64,000 bases of DNA from Pandoraea aquatica (GCF_902459565.1 NZ_CABPSN010000007.1:1-64000), one strand, 5' to 3'; positions 52,915-63,222 are shown, counted from the first letter of the stretch. Made by a program: numbers and translations. Notes: a model not told the origin generated them from the letters alone.

Positions 52915-53703
52915 ATGACGGTAGAACGTCTGATCGACGTGGGCGATGCCCAACTGCGCGTCGCCATCGACGGCGACGACCATGCACCTGCGCTGGTGTT
53001 GTCCAACTCGCTGGGCACGACGCTCGACATGTGGGCGCCGCAAGTGCCTGCGCTCGCGCGCGAGTTCCGTGTGATTCGCTACGACACGCGGGGGCACGGC
53101 GGCTCGTCCGTCACGCCGGGACCGTATGTCATCGACCAGTTGGGACGCGATGTCGTCGCATTGCTCGACGCGCTCGACATCGAGCGTGCGAGCCTCGCGG
53201 GCGTATCGATGGGCGGGATGACGGGCATGTGGCTGGGCATTCACGCGCCGCAGCGTCTGAATCGTCTCGCCATTGTCTGCTCGTCGGCCCATATCGGTGC
53301 GGAAGACGTGTGGAATGGCCGGATTCGCGCCGTGCAGGCCGACGGCATGAACGCCGTGACCGACGCAGTGGTCTCGCGCTGGTTTACGCCTGAGTTCGCC
53401 GAGCGCGAGGGCGCGACCGTCGAGCGCATGAAGGCGATGTTCCGCTCGCTCGCGCCTAACGGGTATGCGGCGGCTTGCGCAGCGGTACGCGACATGAATC
53501 AGCTGGACGAGATCGCTGCGATCACTGCGCCGACGCTGGTCATCACCGGCTCGGGCGATCTGGCAACGCCGCCTGCGATGTCGACCGCGATGGTCGAGCG
53601 CATCCCCGGCGCGAAGCAGGTCATTGTGCCGGGCGCACATCTCTCGAACATCGAGTGTGCACCGGCCGTCACCGAGGCGTTGCTGACCTTCCTGCGCGGC
53701 TGA
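52915..53703 (+). CDS. pcaD: 3-oxoadipate enol-lactonase
   Basis: This 262-residue alpha/beta hydrolase opens the enol-lactone to beta-ketoadipate. The catalytic triad is visible: Ser98 (GVSMGG), Asp215 (GSGDLATP) and His242 (GAHLSNIE), with the oxyanion region SNSLGTTLDMW. AGGAGAAG precedes the ATG at 52915, 13 bases after pcaC. Its stop codon directly abuts that of the convergent AraC-family gene. pcaIJ and pcaF, needed next, are not in the window. Confidence 0.95.
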   Translation: MTVERLIDVGDAQLRVAIDGDDHAPALVLSNSLGTTLDMWAPQVPALAREFRVIRYDTRGHGGSSVTPGPYVIDQLGRDVVALLDALDIERASLAGVSMGGMTGMWLGIHAPQRLNRLAIVCSSAHIGAEDVWNGRIRAVQADGMNAVTDAVVSRWFTPEFAEREGATVERMKAMFRSLAPNGYAAACAAVRDMNQLDEIAAITAPTLVITGSGDLATPPAMSTAMVERIPGAKQVIVPGAHLSNIECAPAVTEALLTFLRG

Positions 53704-54669
53704 TTATTCTGTGATGGCGGCGACGAGATCCGCCGCAAGGTCGGCCTCGTCGCCCAGATGCGCGTGTTGCGCCGTTCGCCGGAAGGCCGACGGCGTGACA
53801 CCGACGTGCCGCTTGAACACGCGGCAGAAGTAGGCGGGGTCCTGAAACCCCAGTTCGTAGGCCACGTGAGAGACTGGCGCGGGGATGTAAATCAGCTTGC
53901 GTCGCGCCTCCAGCATCAATCGGTCCTGTACCAGATCGAACGCCGATTTTCCCGAGATGCGTCGGCACAGACGGTTGAGCTTGCTCTCCGTCACATGCAG
54001 CCGTTCCGCGTAAGCCGGCACCGCCCACGCTTCGGTGTAGTGCGACTCCACCAACGCGCGAAAGCGCGCGAACAGATCCAGTTCGGTACGTCCCGTGCGC
54101 GTGGCCGAATCGTGATGCGCATGCAGACGGGCGAGCAACAGCAGCACGCTGCGTGTGAGCCATCCGACCATCTCCGCGTGCCCCAGTTGCGGGCGCGAGA
54201 ACTCGTCCATGATGAGGCCCAGCAGCGTGTAGAGACGGTCGCGTGTCTGCGGCGCGTCGGCCAGCGGGAACAGCCACGGCTTTCGTAGCAGCGACGCCAT
54301 GTCGGCATCCGCCCCGATGGCAGCGTCGAACGGCACGCTCTGCGCCATCGTGAGCACGAAGCCATGCGCCCCGCGCGAGAATCGGAAGTTGTGTACGGCA
54401 GACGGATGCACCGTGATGACGGCCGGCCCCTCGACTTCCCACGTCGCGTCGTCGACGTTGGCTTCCACCGTCCCCTCGAAAATCGCGAGCACCTGGAACA
54501 GTCCCAGATGGCGATGCGTATCGATATGCCAGTCGTAAAGGCGGCTGCGTGTTTCGATCCATTCGATATGGACGAAGTCGCCGCTGTCGGTTTCGGTCAA
54601 CTCGCCATACAACGAGAATTCCGGAATCGTCTCGCGCGCCGCGCGCAGCCGGGATGACGCGCCTGACAT
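53704..54669 (-). CDS. AraC-family regulator, probable activator of pobA
   Basis: This 321-residue protein has an N-terminal cupin-like sensor (about 40-130; DTHRHLGLFQVLAIFEGTVE) and a C-terminal AraC DNA-binding domain with two helix-turn-helices (about 220-315; LGFQDPAYFCRVFKRHVGVT). AraC-type PobR/PobC proteins turn on pobA in pseudomonads and rhizobia in response to 4-hydroxybenzoate. It is divergent from pobA, so the same role is likely. The ATG at 54669 follows AAGGGA. Confidence 0.88.
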   Translation of the reverse strand: MSGASSRLRAARETIPEFSLYGELTETDSGDFVHIEWIETRSRLYDWHIDTHRHLGLFQVLAIFEGTVEANVDDATWEVEGPAVITVHPSAVHNFRFSRGAHGFVLTMAQSVPFDAAIGADADMASLLRKPWLFPLADAPQTRDRLYTLLGLIMDEFSRPQLGHAEMVGWLTRSVLLLLARLHAHHDSATRTGRTELDLFARFRALVESHYTEAWAVPAYAERLHVTESKLNRLCRRISGKSAFDLVQDRLMLEARRKLIYIPAPVSHVAYELGFQDPAYFCRVFKRHVGVTPSAFRRTAQHAHLGDEADLAADLVAAITE

Positions 54670-54827
54670 ACTGGTTTTCCCTTGGTCTAGGTTGTCGAAA
54701 AAGTACAAGAAAGTCGTCGATTCATCCATTCAACGCGACGCGCGCGCTCCATAAGATATGACGCATTCGCCCCTCGTGACAAGGCATCAAAATGACTTCG
54801 GACATGCTCGTTTACGCGCAGTCCTAA

Positions 54828-56126
<1,299 letters not shown>

Positions 56127-56143
56127 GCGTTGCGGGTGTCAGA

Positions 56144-56170
56144 CCATCCATAACTGCCCGTTATGGATGG
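56144..56170. promoter_or_regulatory. Perfect 11-bp inverted repeat between pobA and pcaK
   Basis: CCATCCATAAC (56144-56154) and GTTATGGATGG (56160-56170) are separated by TGCCC. It lies 18 bases after the pobA stop and 225 bases before pcaK. No T-tract follows. It may be an operator for pcaK or a structured end of the pobA mRNA. Confidence 0.5.
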
Positions 56171-56362
56171 CTTGACGAAAGATCATTTCGACAGGCAAGG
56201 TAAGGACGTACATTAGCGGCAGAAATCCGCTTCGCTGCAATGCCGCATCAAGACGGCGAGCAGCCATCGTGCCGGACACCCCGGTCATTGTCATGCGCGC
56301 CACCCCCGACATCCGGGCGCGCACCGGCGGCGACGATTTCAAAAAAATAATGGAATGAACAA

Positions 56363-56380
56363 CGGGGCGGCATCGCCCCG
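56363..56380 (+). other. Small hairpin abutting the pcaK ribosome binding site
   Basis: CGGGGCG (56363-56369) pairs with CGCCCCG (56374-56380) around a GCAT loop. The AGGAGA ribosome site starts at the very next base. Such a 5' hairpin can protect mRNA or modulate access of the ribosome. Confidence 0.45.
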
Positions 56381-56393
56381 AGGAGACAGCGTC

Positions 56394-57773
56394 ATGAATC
56401 AACCGCGCACGGTGGACGTGCCCGCCTACATCAACGCACAGCGATTTTCCGGCTATCAGTGGCTGGTGCTGATCCTGTGTTTCTTCATCGTGGCCATTGA
56501 CGGATTCGACACGGCGGCCATCGGTTACATCGCACCGTCGCTGGTGCAGCAATGGCACATCGACAAGGGCTCGCTCGGCCCGGTACTCTCGGCGGCGCTC
56601 TTCGGCCTGGCGGGTGGTGCAATCTTCGCCGGACCGCTCGCCGACAAGGTCGGTCGCAAGACGATGCTCGTGTTGTCAGTAGTGTTCTTCGGCATTGCCA
56701 GTCTTGCGACGGCGTTCGCACAGGATCTCCAGACGCTGACCGTGCTGCGCTTTCTGACGGGCCTCGGTCTGGGGGCTGCCATGCCCAACGCCGTGACGCT
56801 GATTTCCGAGTACGCGCCGGAAGCGCGCCGTGCGGTGATCGTCAACACCATGTTCTGCGGCTTTCCACTGGGCGCATCGGTCGGCGGGTTCGTCGCCTCC
56901 TGGCTGATTCCGCACTTCGGCTGGCATAGCGTGCTGGTGCTGGGCGGCGTGCTGCCGTTGGTGCTGTCGGTGCTGCTGATCGTCTGCCTGCCGGAGTCGG
57001 TGAAGTTTCTCGTGGTCAAGCAGAAGCCAGTGGAGCGGGTGCGTCGCATTCTGTCGCGCATCTCTGGCGAGTCGCTCGATGACGTCGGCGCATTTACCGT
57101 CGTGGAAGCCGCACCGAAGCGCGCCGGTTCGGCGATGGGTGTGGTGCTGTCCAAGCAATACGGTTTCGGTTCGCTGATGCTGTGGGTCACCTACTTCATG
57201 GGGCTGGTGATCTTCTATCTGCTCACGAGCTGGATGCCGATTCTGTTCAAGGACGCGGGCTTCACGATCGAGCGCGCTGCGCTGATCACGGCGCTGTTCC
57301 CGCTCGGCGGCGGCATCGGCACGATTCTGTCGGGCTGGCTGATGGACAAGTTCAACGCGCAGAAGGTCGTGGCCGTGGGCTACGCGCTGACTGCTGTGCT
57401 GGTCTATGCCGTCGGACAGGCGATCGGCAACATCGGCATGCTGGTGACGCTGATCTTCCTCGCGGGCACGGCGATGAACGGCGCGCAATCGTCTATGCCG
57501 TCGCTGGCGGCGATGTTCTATCCGACGAACGGTCGTGCGACCGGCGTGGCCTGGATGCTAGGTATCGGACGCTTCGGCGGCATCGCCGGCGCGCTGCTTG
57601 GTGCCGAACTGGTGCGTCGTCACCTCGGCTTTTCGGCCACGTTCTCGCTACTCGCGATTCCGGCCGTGATCGCGACGGTCGCGCTGCTCGCCAAGAACGC
57701 ATGGGAGCGTTCGAGCGGCAACCGCCCGGCACAGAGCGCCAGCGAGGCCCGCAACTCGGCCGCGATGCACTGA
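56394..57773 (+). CDS. pcaK: 4-hydroxybenzoate/protocatechuate transporter
   Basis: This 459-residue MFS carrier of the AAHS family has DGFDTAAIGYIAPSL (Asp36, Asp39) in the first helix and LADKVGRKTML after helix 2, as in PcaK of Pseudomonas putida. It imports 4-hydroxybenzoate or protocatechuate with protons. AGGAGA precedes the ATG at 56394. It follows pobA by 267 bases and is closed by a terminator at 57830, so it ends the aromatic island. Confidence 0.9.
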   Translation: MNQPRTVDVPAYINAQRFSGYQWLVLILCFFIVAIDGFDTAAIGYIAPSLVQQWHIDKGSLGPVLSAALFGLAGGAIFAGPLADKVGRKTMLVLSVVFFGIASLATAFAQDLQTLTVLRFLTGLGLGAAMPNAVTLISEYAPEARRAVIVNTMFCGFPLGASVGGFVASWLIPHFGWHSVLVLGGVLPLVLSVLLIVCLPESVKFLVVKQKPVERVRRILSRISGESLDDVGAFTVVEAAPKRAGSAMGVVLSKQYGFGSLMLWVTYFMGLVIFYLLTSWMPILFKDAGFTIERAALITALFPLGGGIGTILSGWLMDKFNAQKVVAVGYALTAVLVYAVGQAIGNIGMLVTLIFLAGTAMNGAQSSMPSLAAMFYPTNGRATGVAWMLGIGRFGGIAGALLGAELVRRHLGFSATFSLLAIPAVIATVALLAKNAWERSSGNRPAQSASEARNSAAMH

Positions 57774-57829
57774 CATGGAAAGCGTACGCGGCTAATCGAT
57801 TGACCGTAGTGGCTGTAGGCTGTACCGAC

Positions 57830-57857
57830 GCGGCGCCTCGTGCGCCGCGTTTTTATT
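57830..57857 (+). terminator. Terminator of pcaK
   Basis: CGCGGCGC (57830-57837) pairs with GCGCCGCG (57843-57850) across CTCGT, followed by TTTTTATTT. It overlaps the stop codon of the convergent DUF72 gene by a few bases. Confidence 0.85.
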
Positions 57858-58713
57858 TGCGCTTGGCGAGTGCCTCGATCATCGCCATCGCAGCGGCCGG
57901 GTTGCGTTCCTTGAAGCCGCTGATGACATAGAGAAAGACGTCGCGATGCTTGGCCTTCGGTGGGGCTTTGGCCACGGTGTCGAGATCGTCGGGAACGCCG
58001 CCGTTCGCGAACGTGGTCGCACGGTCGAGCCACTGCGTCATGGCTTTAGGCGCGTAGCCGAGTTTGTAGCGTTCCTCGGTGCCCATGAGGCGTGCGTAGA
58101 CGAAGGGCGCGCTGACGTCGGCGATGCACGGGAATTTGGCATCACCGGCGAGCACGATGGCCATCTTGTACTTGCGCGCAAGCGCGACGAACTCAGGTAC
58201 GGCAAAGGACTCGTGACGGACTTCCAGAGCGTGGCGAATCGTGTGCCCGTTCGCGGACGTCGGCAGCAAGTTCAGAAAATGCTCGAAGTCTTCGGCGTCG
58301 AACTGTTTCGTCGGCGCAAATTGCCAGTTCACCGGGCCGAGCTTCTTGCCGAGTTCCAACACGCCGCTATCGAAGAAACGCGCCACGGATTCACCTGCCT
58401 CCCCCAGCACGCGCCGGTGCGTCGCGTAGCGCGACGCCTTGACCGAGAACACGAAATCGTCCGGCGTTTCGTCGAACCAGCTGCGGAATGTCGCGGGCTT
58501 TTGCGAGCCGTAAAACGTACTGTTGATTTCGATGGACGTGAGGTGACGGCTTGCGTATTCGAGCTCACGACGCTTGGGCCACTTCTCGGGATAGAACGTG
58601 CCTTGCCACGGCGCGAAGTTCCAGCCGCCGACGCCGATGCGAATGCGCGTGTCGGGAGCTTTGGACGGCGTTGTTGCGGAGGACGAAGCTTTGGAGGATC
58701 GGGACGTCGCCAT
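57853..58713 (-). CDS. DUF72 family protein (YecE-like)
   Basis: This 286-residue protein has a short Ser/Ala/Lys-rich N-terminus and then the DUF72 pattern: IGVGGWNFAPWQGTFYP, the TSIEINSTFYGSQKP and FVFSVKASRYATH segments, and GPVNWQFAPTKQFDAEDF. The fold is a TIM barrel and the role is unknown. The ATG at 58713 is used; the frame is open upstream. It lies downstream of the ClC gene on the same strand. Confidence 0.88.
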   Translation of the reverse strand: MATSRSSKASSSATTPSKAPDTRIRIGVGGWNFAPWQGTFYPEKWPKRRELEYASRHLTSIEINSTFYGSQKPATFRSWFDETPDDFVFSVKASRYATHRRVLGEAGESVARFFDSGVLELGKKLGPVNWQFAPTKQFDAEDFEHFLNLLPTSANGHTIRHALEVRHESFAVPEFVALARKYKMAIVLAGDAKFPCIADVSAPFVYARLMGTEERYKLGYAPKAMTQWLDRATTFANGGVPDDLDTVAKAPPKAKHRDVFLYVISGFKERNPAAAMAMIEALAKRK

Positions 58714-58776
58714 CGGGCAGAGGCGCACGCGCCGGTGCGCATTCGGTGGGAGGAGGCCCCGATGGTGGATCAACGG

Positions 58777-58811
58777 CCGGGCGCGCGTCAATGGTGTCGA
58801 CGCGCGCCCGG
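58777..58811. terminator. Strong stem-loop between ClC and DUF72 genes
   Basis: CCGGGCGCGCGTC (58777-58789) pairs perfectly with GACGCGCGCCCGG (58799-58811). It lies 27 bases beyond the ClC stop codon on the minus strand. There is no T-tract, so it may attenuate rather than stop transcription. Confidence 0.5.
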
Positions 58812-58837
58812 TATTTCACGTATGCGAGCGATAATGC

Positions 58838-60682
58838 TCAGCGACGTTTGCGCCCGAGGTGCAGCATGCGCTCGCGCACTTCCTCTTCCGAGCGCCAGTG
58901 TTCAGCCGGTTTGACGAGGTCGCTACGGCTGATGATGCCGACGAGCTTGCGCGAGGTGGCGTCGCTCACCACCGGCAGACGCTCCAGATGGTGCGCGGCG
59001 AAGCGGGCGGACACGATGCGTCCGGTCTCCGACGGCAAGGCGACAAGCGGTGGATTCACGCCGTACAGCTGGCCCAGCGTTTGCAGACCTTGTTCCTGTG
59101 CCCGCGTAAGCGCCTGACGGTCGACCATGCCGAGTACGGCGCGCGACGCATCGATCACCGGATAGGCGCGGTGACGTTGCGTTGCCCCGAACGCCCGTTG
59201 TGCGGCTTCGTCGATGGTCATATCGGCGACAAGGGCTTCCGGCTCGCGTGTCATCAACTCGCCGACGTGCAGACGCTCCAGTGGATCGACGCCGTATTCG
59301 CGGTGGATGTGACGCCCACGCCGCGCAATCTTCTCCGTCATGATCGAGCGGGGCATGATCCAGATCGTTACGCCATACGACACGCCACAGGTCAACAACA
59401 ACGGCAGCAGCGCGTTGACGTCGTGCGTGAGGCCCAGTGCGAAGACGATGGCCGTGAGCGGCGCACCGAGCACGCCCGCGAGCGTGGCGGCCATACACAC
59501 GAGCGCCCACAGCGTGATGTCGCCGCCGGGCAGAATCGGCGCGAGCAAAGTCCCCAGGCCGGCACCGATCATGAGCAGCGGGGCGAGCACGCCGCCGGAG
59601 GTGCACGAGCCGAGCGCAATCGCCCAGATCAGCGCTTTGACGAGCAGCAGCGCCGCGGCCGCATGCAGCGTGAAGTGACCGGCGAGCAGGTCGGCGATCA
59701 CGTCATAGCCCACGCCCAATGCGCGCGGTTCGAGATAGCCGCCGACGCCTACGGCGAGGCCGCCGATGGCAGGCCACCACATCCAGTGCACCGGCAGCTT
59801 GTGGAACGCGTCTTCGATGGCGTACAAGGCGCGTGACATCCCCGCTGAAAGCAACCCGGCGCACACACCCGCGATCACGCACGAGACCAGTGCAATCGGA
59901 GAGACGGCGGGCGTCGTCATGGGGAAGAGCGGCCCGGCTTCGAGCAGCAACGGACGCGCGAAACCGGCGACGGCGCACGCCACGATCACCGGCAGCAGAC
60001 TGCGCGGGCGCCATTCGAACAGCAACAGTTCGACAGCCAGCAGCACGGCGGCGACCGGCGTGCCGAACACGGCCGTCATGCCCGCCGTGGCACCGGCCAC
60101 GAGCAGCGTCTTGCGTTCGGCGGCGCTCAGGTGAAAGTACTGCGCGATGAGCGAGCCGATGGCCCCGCCCGTCATGATGATCGGACCTTCCGCGCCGAAC
60201 GGTCCGCCGCTGCCGATCACGATGCCGGACGACAGCGGTTTGAGTACGGCTACGCGCGGCGACATCTTGCTCTTGCCGAAGAGAATCGCTTCGATGGCTT
60301 CCGGAATACCGTGACCACGAATCTTGTCGCTGCCGAAGCGCGCCATTGCACCGACGATCAGGCCGCCGATGACTGGCAGCACGATGACCACGGCGCCAAG
60401 CGTGTTACCGGCGGGCGAGTGCGGAGCGAACGAGAGCGTCTGATAGAAGAAGAGGTTAGTGAAGCCCTGAATCAGGTTCAGCAGCAACCAAGCGGCGGGC
60501 ACGCCGCAAAAACCGATCACGGCGGCCAGTGCGATGAGGCGCGGCAGTCCCGGCGCGCGCGCGAAGTCGCGGGCGTGTTCCGGCAAGGCCATGGGCGCGA
60601 GCGGTGAGTGATGGGCGTTCGACGCCTGCGCAGAAGCAGGCAGAGAAGCCGGTTGAGTCGTAGGTTGTGAAGCGGATGCCAT
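58838..60682 (-). CDS. ClC-family chloride channel/antiporter with CBS domains
   Basis: This 614-residue membrane protein has a ClC core (about 45-440) and a C-terminal CBS pair (about 475-600; LMTREPEALVADMTIDEAAQ and LPVVSDATSRKLVGIISRSD). The gating glutamate is present (GAEGP, Glu165). The first selectivity motif reads GHGIP (123-127) where E. coli ClC has GSGIP, so the central chloride-coordinating Ser is a His. The third motif is FGTPV. It probably exchanges Cl- or another anion for protons; ion preference is unclear. The N-terminus is a Ser/Gln/Ala-rich tail. It lies 14 bases after a MarR gene on the same strand. Confidence 0.9.
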   Translation of the reverse strand: MASASQPTTQPASLPASAQASNAHHSPLAPMALPEHARDFARAPGLPRLIALAAVIGFCGVPAAWLLLNLIQGFTNLFFYQTLSFAPHSPAGNTLGAVVIVLPVIGGLIVGAMARFGSDKIRGHGIPEAIEAILFGKSKMSPRVAVLKPLSSGIVIGSGGPFGAEGPIIMTGGAIGSLIAQYFHLSAAERKTLLVAGATAGMTAVFGTPVAAVLLAVELLLFEWRPRSLLPVIVACAVAGFARPLLLEAGPLFPMTTPAVSPIALVSCVIAGVCAGLLSAGMSRALYAIEDAFHKLPVHWMWWPAIGGLAVGVGGYLEPRALGVGYDVIADLLAGHFTLHAAAALLLVKALIWAIALGSCTSGGVLAPLLMIGAGLGTLLAPILPGGDITLWALVCMAATLAGVLGAPLTAIVFALGLTHDVNALLPLLLTCGVSYGVTIWIMPRSIMTEKIARRGRHIHREYGVDPLERLHVGELMTREPEALVADMTIDEAAQRAFGATQRHRAYPVIDASRAVLGMVDRQALTRAQEQGLQTLGQLYGVNPPLVALPSETGRIVSARFAAHHLERLPVVSDATSRKLVGIISRSDLVKPAEHWRSEEEVRERMLHLGRKRR

Positions 60683-60696
60683 GACAGTCCTGGGAA

Positions 60697-61134
60697 TTAC
60701 AAATGAACGCCACGAATGTGGAAGATGTCCGCAAACGTGCTCAATTCGTTGCGGTGCTGCGCGGCCAGATTCGCGAGGCAGGCTTCACCGGTCGGCGAGA
60801 GATGCACCTCGACCACGCGCCGGTCGCTCTCGTTCTGGCGGCGGGTCACGAGCCCGGCCTTTTCACATCGGGCTACGAGGGCCACCACGCTGTGGTGCAC
60901 CGCTTGCAGGCGCTCCGCCAATTCACTGATAGACGCCCACTCGCGTCCCGGGATACCTTTGACGTGCAGCAACAACAGGTACTGCTGGGGCGTGATGCCC
61001 CCTTCGCGTGCCGCCGTCTCGCTGAAATTGAGGAAGCGGCGCAGGCGATAACGAAACTCGGAGAGCGCTTCGAAATCGCTCTTGGTCAGCGCGTCGCTTG
61101 TGATCGGTGCGTTCGGCGGAGTCGATGCAGTCAT
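60697..61134 (-). CDS. MarR-family regulator beside the ClC gene
   Basis: This 145-residue protein has a winged helix with SISELAERLQAVHHSVVALV and the wing RQNESDRRVVEVHLSPTGEA. It is just upstream of the ClC gene on the same strand and has a palindrome 44-64 bases before its start, so it probably controls itself and the ClC gene. Effector unknown. It is not closely similar to the MarR gene at 37984. Confidence 0.88.
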   Translation of the reverse strand: MTASTPPNAPITSDALTKSDFEALSEFRYRLRRFLNFSETAAREGGITPQQYLLLLHVKGIPGREWASISELAERLQAVHHSVVALVARCEKAGLVTRRQNESDRRVVEVHLSPTGEACLANLAAQHRNELSTFADIFHIRGVHL

Positions 61135-61177
61135 AAGTCGGCCGTCAGGGAAATGGGATGTGTCCGAAAACCAAAAA

Positions 61178-61198
61178 ATATATCACATCACGATATAT
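61178..61198. promoter_or_regulatory. Probable MarR operator
   Basis: ATATATC-ACATCAC-GATATAT is a perfect 7-bp inverted repeat in the AT-rich gap before the MarR gene. It has the size of a MarR dimer site and would allow autoregulation. Confidence 0.6.
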
Positions 61199-61384
61199 AT
61201 ACTCGGTCTTAGGGATAGCCGGGGTGACAATTCACGGCTGACACGTGCAGAATCGCGAAAAAACGAGACTCAGTAGTGACTGGAAACTCGATCCCCGCCA
61301 AGACGTAGCAGTGCCGGAGTGCTGTTCACCGGGAACCGGCGACAGACGTCTTCCGAGCGGGCCGACCTCTGACAGGGAGGAGAC

Positions 61385-61627
61385 ATGGCTTCCACGGTCC
61401 GACGCCGCTGGCGTACGGGTACGTTGTTGTTGCTGTCGGTGGCACTCGGTTCGACCGTTGCCGCTTATCACTACGCCACCGGATTCGAGATCGGCGGCGG
61501 TGTTTTTCAGCAGATTGGCTTCGGACGTCAGGGCACGTCGTCTGGACATGCCGCGCACGCGCGCGGTGCGCCGTCACGCTGTTCCGGGAGCGATTGCCGG
61601 GACGACGGGGAGTCGCCTCCCCGTTGA
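61385..61627 (+). CDS. Small hypothetical protein with signal-like N-terminus
   Basis: This is an 80-residue protein of no family I recognise. It starts at an ATG with a very good ribosome site (GGAGGAGA). Residues 1-12 are basic (MASTVRRRWRTG), followed by a hydrophobic stretch to about 28, which may be a membrane anchor or signal peptide. The C-terminus is Gly/Ser/Arg-rich with two Cys (CSGSDC). A terminator follows, which supports a real transcript. Confidence 0.55.
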   Translation: MASTVRRRWRTGTLLLLSVALGSTVAAYHYATGFEIGGGVFQQIGFGRQGTSSGHAAHARGAPSRCSGSDCRDDGESPPR

Positions 61628-61643
61628 TGTCCGGTAAAGCTCG

Positions 61644-61674
61644 GCCGCACCCCGTTGCAGGGGGCGGTTTTCCT
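61644..61674 (+). terminator. Terminator after the small protein gene
   Basis: GCCGC-ACCCC pairs with GGGG-GCGG across GTTGCA, then TTTTCC. It lies about 20 bases beyond the small gene and just before the end of the convergent porin gene. Confidence 0.65.
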
Positions 61675-61702
61675 TCGCTTTCCTACTTCAGTTCATGCTG
61701 CC

Positions 61703-62932
61703 TCAGAACGTATGACGCATGCCGATCGTCATGGCGTTTTGGGTCGCGTCGCGTCCCGGTGCGCCGCCGGTGATGCCCGGGTTGTACATGTCGGTTGCGC
61801 GCAGGTTGGCGAAGTACGTGTAGATGTCGGTGCGTTTGGACAGGAAGTAGTCCAGACCAACGTTGAACTGCAGCAGGCGACCCGTCGCCGGTGCGCCGAC
61901 GAACGAATAGCGCGAGTGCAGCACTGCGCCGATCAGCTCCAGATTCGGCAGTACCCAGTAGTTCACACCCACGTCGAAGACATTCGTCGCGTTGTTGTTC
62001 GACCCGGCGGCCGCGAATGCGCCACTGCTTGCCGCGCTGGTGAACGTCGTGGCGAGCGGGGCAGCAGTGCCGCCGAAGCGTGCCAGCGGTTGCAGCGTGC
62101 GTGACCACGACGCGTAGACGCGTGCCTTATCCCACTTGTAGCTCGTGCCGACCATCCACGTGCGGATACACACGGCACCCGCATTGCCGTAGGCCGGATC
62201 GCAGCCTGCACCGGATGAGGCGCCGACGTCGCTCGACGTGTTGGTGCTTGCCGTGCCCGTGCCCAGACGCGACTGCCAGTAGCCGAAGCCCACACCGAAA
62301 CCCCCGTACTTGTAGTTCGCGCCGAAGCCCAGCGATTGGCCCGTGGCCATCGAACCGGCAGTGCCTCCGAAGCCGTACGTCACGTTGGCGGTCAGCCCGC
62401 GGAAGTCCGGCGTGTCGTAACGGATCGAGTTGTTGGCGCGATTGCCGCCCACGCGGTCGAGGTTGTTGTCGTGAACGCCGTTGATGAAGACGCCGAAGTT
62501 GTAGACGCTCGAATACCAGGTGGCGATCTCGTCGATGTAGTCCTTGCGTCGTCCGATCTGCACCGTACCGTACGGACTGGACAGGCCCACGACGGACGTG
62601 CGTCCGAGCGGCAGATTGCCCTGACCGGACGTGCCGTTCGCCACCGAGAAGCCGCCTTCGAGAATGAACAGCGCCTTCAGGCCGCCGCCGAGATCCTCCG
62701 TCCCCTTCATGCCCCAGCGCGATTGCTGGAGATCACCGCTGTCCACGCTGAATCGGCTACCCGTGGCAGTCCCCGTCGGTCCTGCGACTTTGCTGACGTA
62801 GGTCATTCCGCTGTCGATCAGGCCGTAAAGCGTGACGTTGGATTGCGCGAGCGCCGACGTGCTGAGCCCCGTCAGTGCCAATCCCATCCCCATGGCGGCC
62901 ACGCGAGCGATTGGCCAGGTCTTGTGCTTCAT
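61703..62932 (-). CDS. Outer membrane porin, Burkholderia type
   Basis: This 409-residue beta-barrel protein has a signal peptide ending at about ALA-QSN, then NVTLYGLIDSGMTYVSK, SRWGMKGTEDLGGGLKALFI and VGLSSPYGTVQIGRRKDYID. It ends in the terminal Phe (MRHTF). One loop has two Cys (near GAGCDPAYG and AVCIRTW) that could form a disulfide. It is clearly different from the porin at 40348 and is not linked to the aromatic genes. A long palindrome precedes it. Confidence 0.9.
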   Translation of the reverse strand: MKHKTWPIARVAAMGMGLALTGLSTSALAQSNVTLYGLIDSGMTYVSKVAGPTGTATGSRFSVDSGDLQQSRWGMKGTEDLGGGLKALFILEGGFSVANGTSGQGNLPLGRTSVVGLSSPYGTVQIGRRKDYIDEIATWYSSVYNFGVFINGVHDNNLDRVGGNRANNSIRYDTPDFRGLTANVTYGFGGTAGSMATGQSLGFGANYKYGGFGVGFGYWQSRLGTGTASTNTSSDVGASSGAGCDPAYGNAGAVCIRTWMVGTSYKWDKARVYASWSRTLQPLARFGGTAAPLATTFTSAASSGAFAAAGSNNNATNVFDVGVNYWVLPNLELIGAVLHSRYSFVGAPATGRLLQFNVGLDYFLSKRTDIYTYFANLRATDMYNPGITGGAPGRDATQNAMTIGMRHTF

Positions 62933-62975
62933 ATCCCCCCTCCGGGTGTTTGTGTGAAATTCGGTTTGTTACAAA

Positions 62976-62994
62976 TGTTTTAATAATTAAAACA
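62976..62994. promoter_or_regulatory. AT-rich palindrome before the porin
   Basis: TGTTTTAAT-A-ATTAAAACA is a perfect 9-bp inverted repeat, 44-62 bases before the porin start. A related half-site ATGTTTTGA lies next to it at 62995. Confidence 0.65.
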
Positions 62995-63222
62995 ATGTTT
63001 TGAAAATTATCGAGTCGATGCTTTGAACACGTCAACCGCCGAGAAAAAAATCGGACCGATGGGAGGAGAGGGGATTGCCGATTTTTGTATTTCAATCACT
63101 AAAACATGCTTGATAGCATTGGCTTGCGCTGTGATAGGCGATGAGGTATTTGTCATCTCCTGCGTCGATGACAGATTCCTCAATTGACCGGCTCGAATTT
63201 TTGATGTTTAATTTTCAATACG

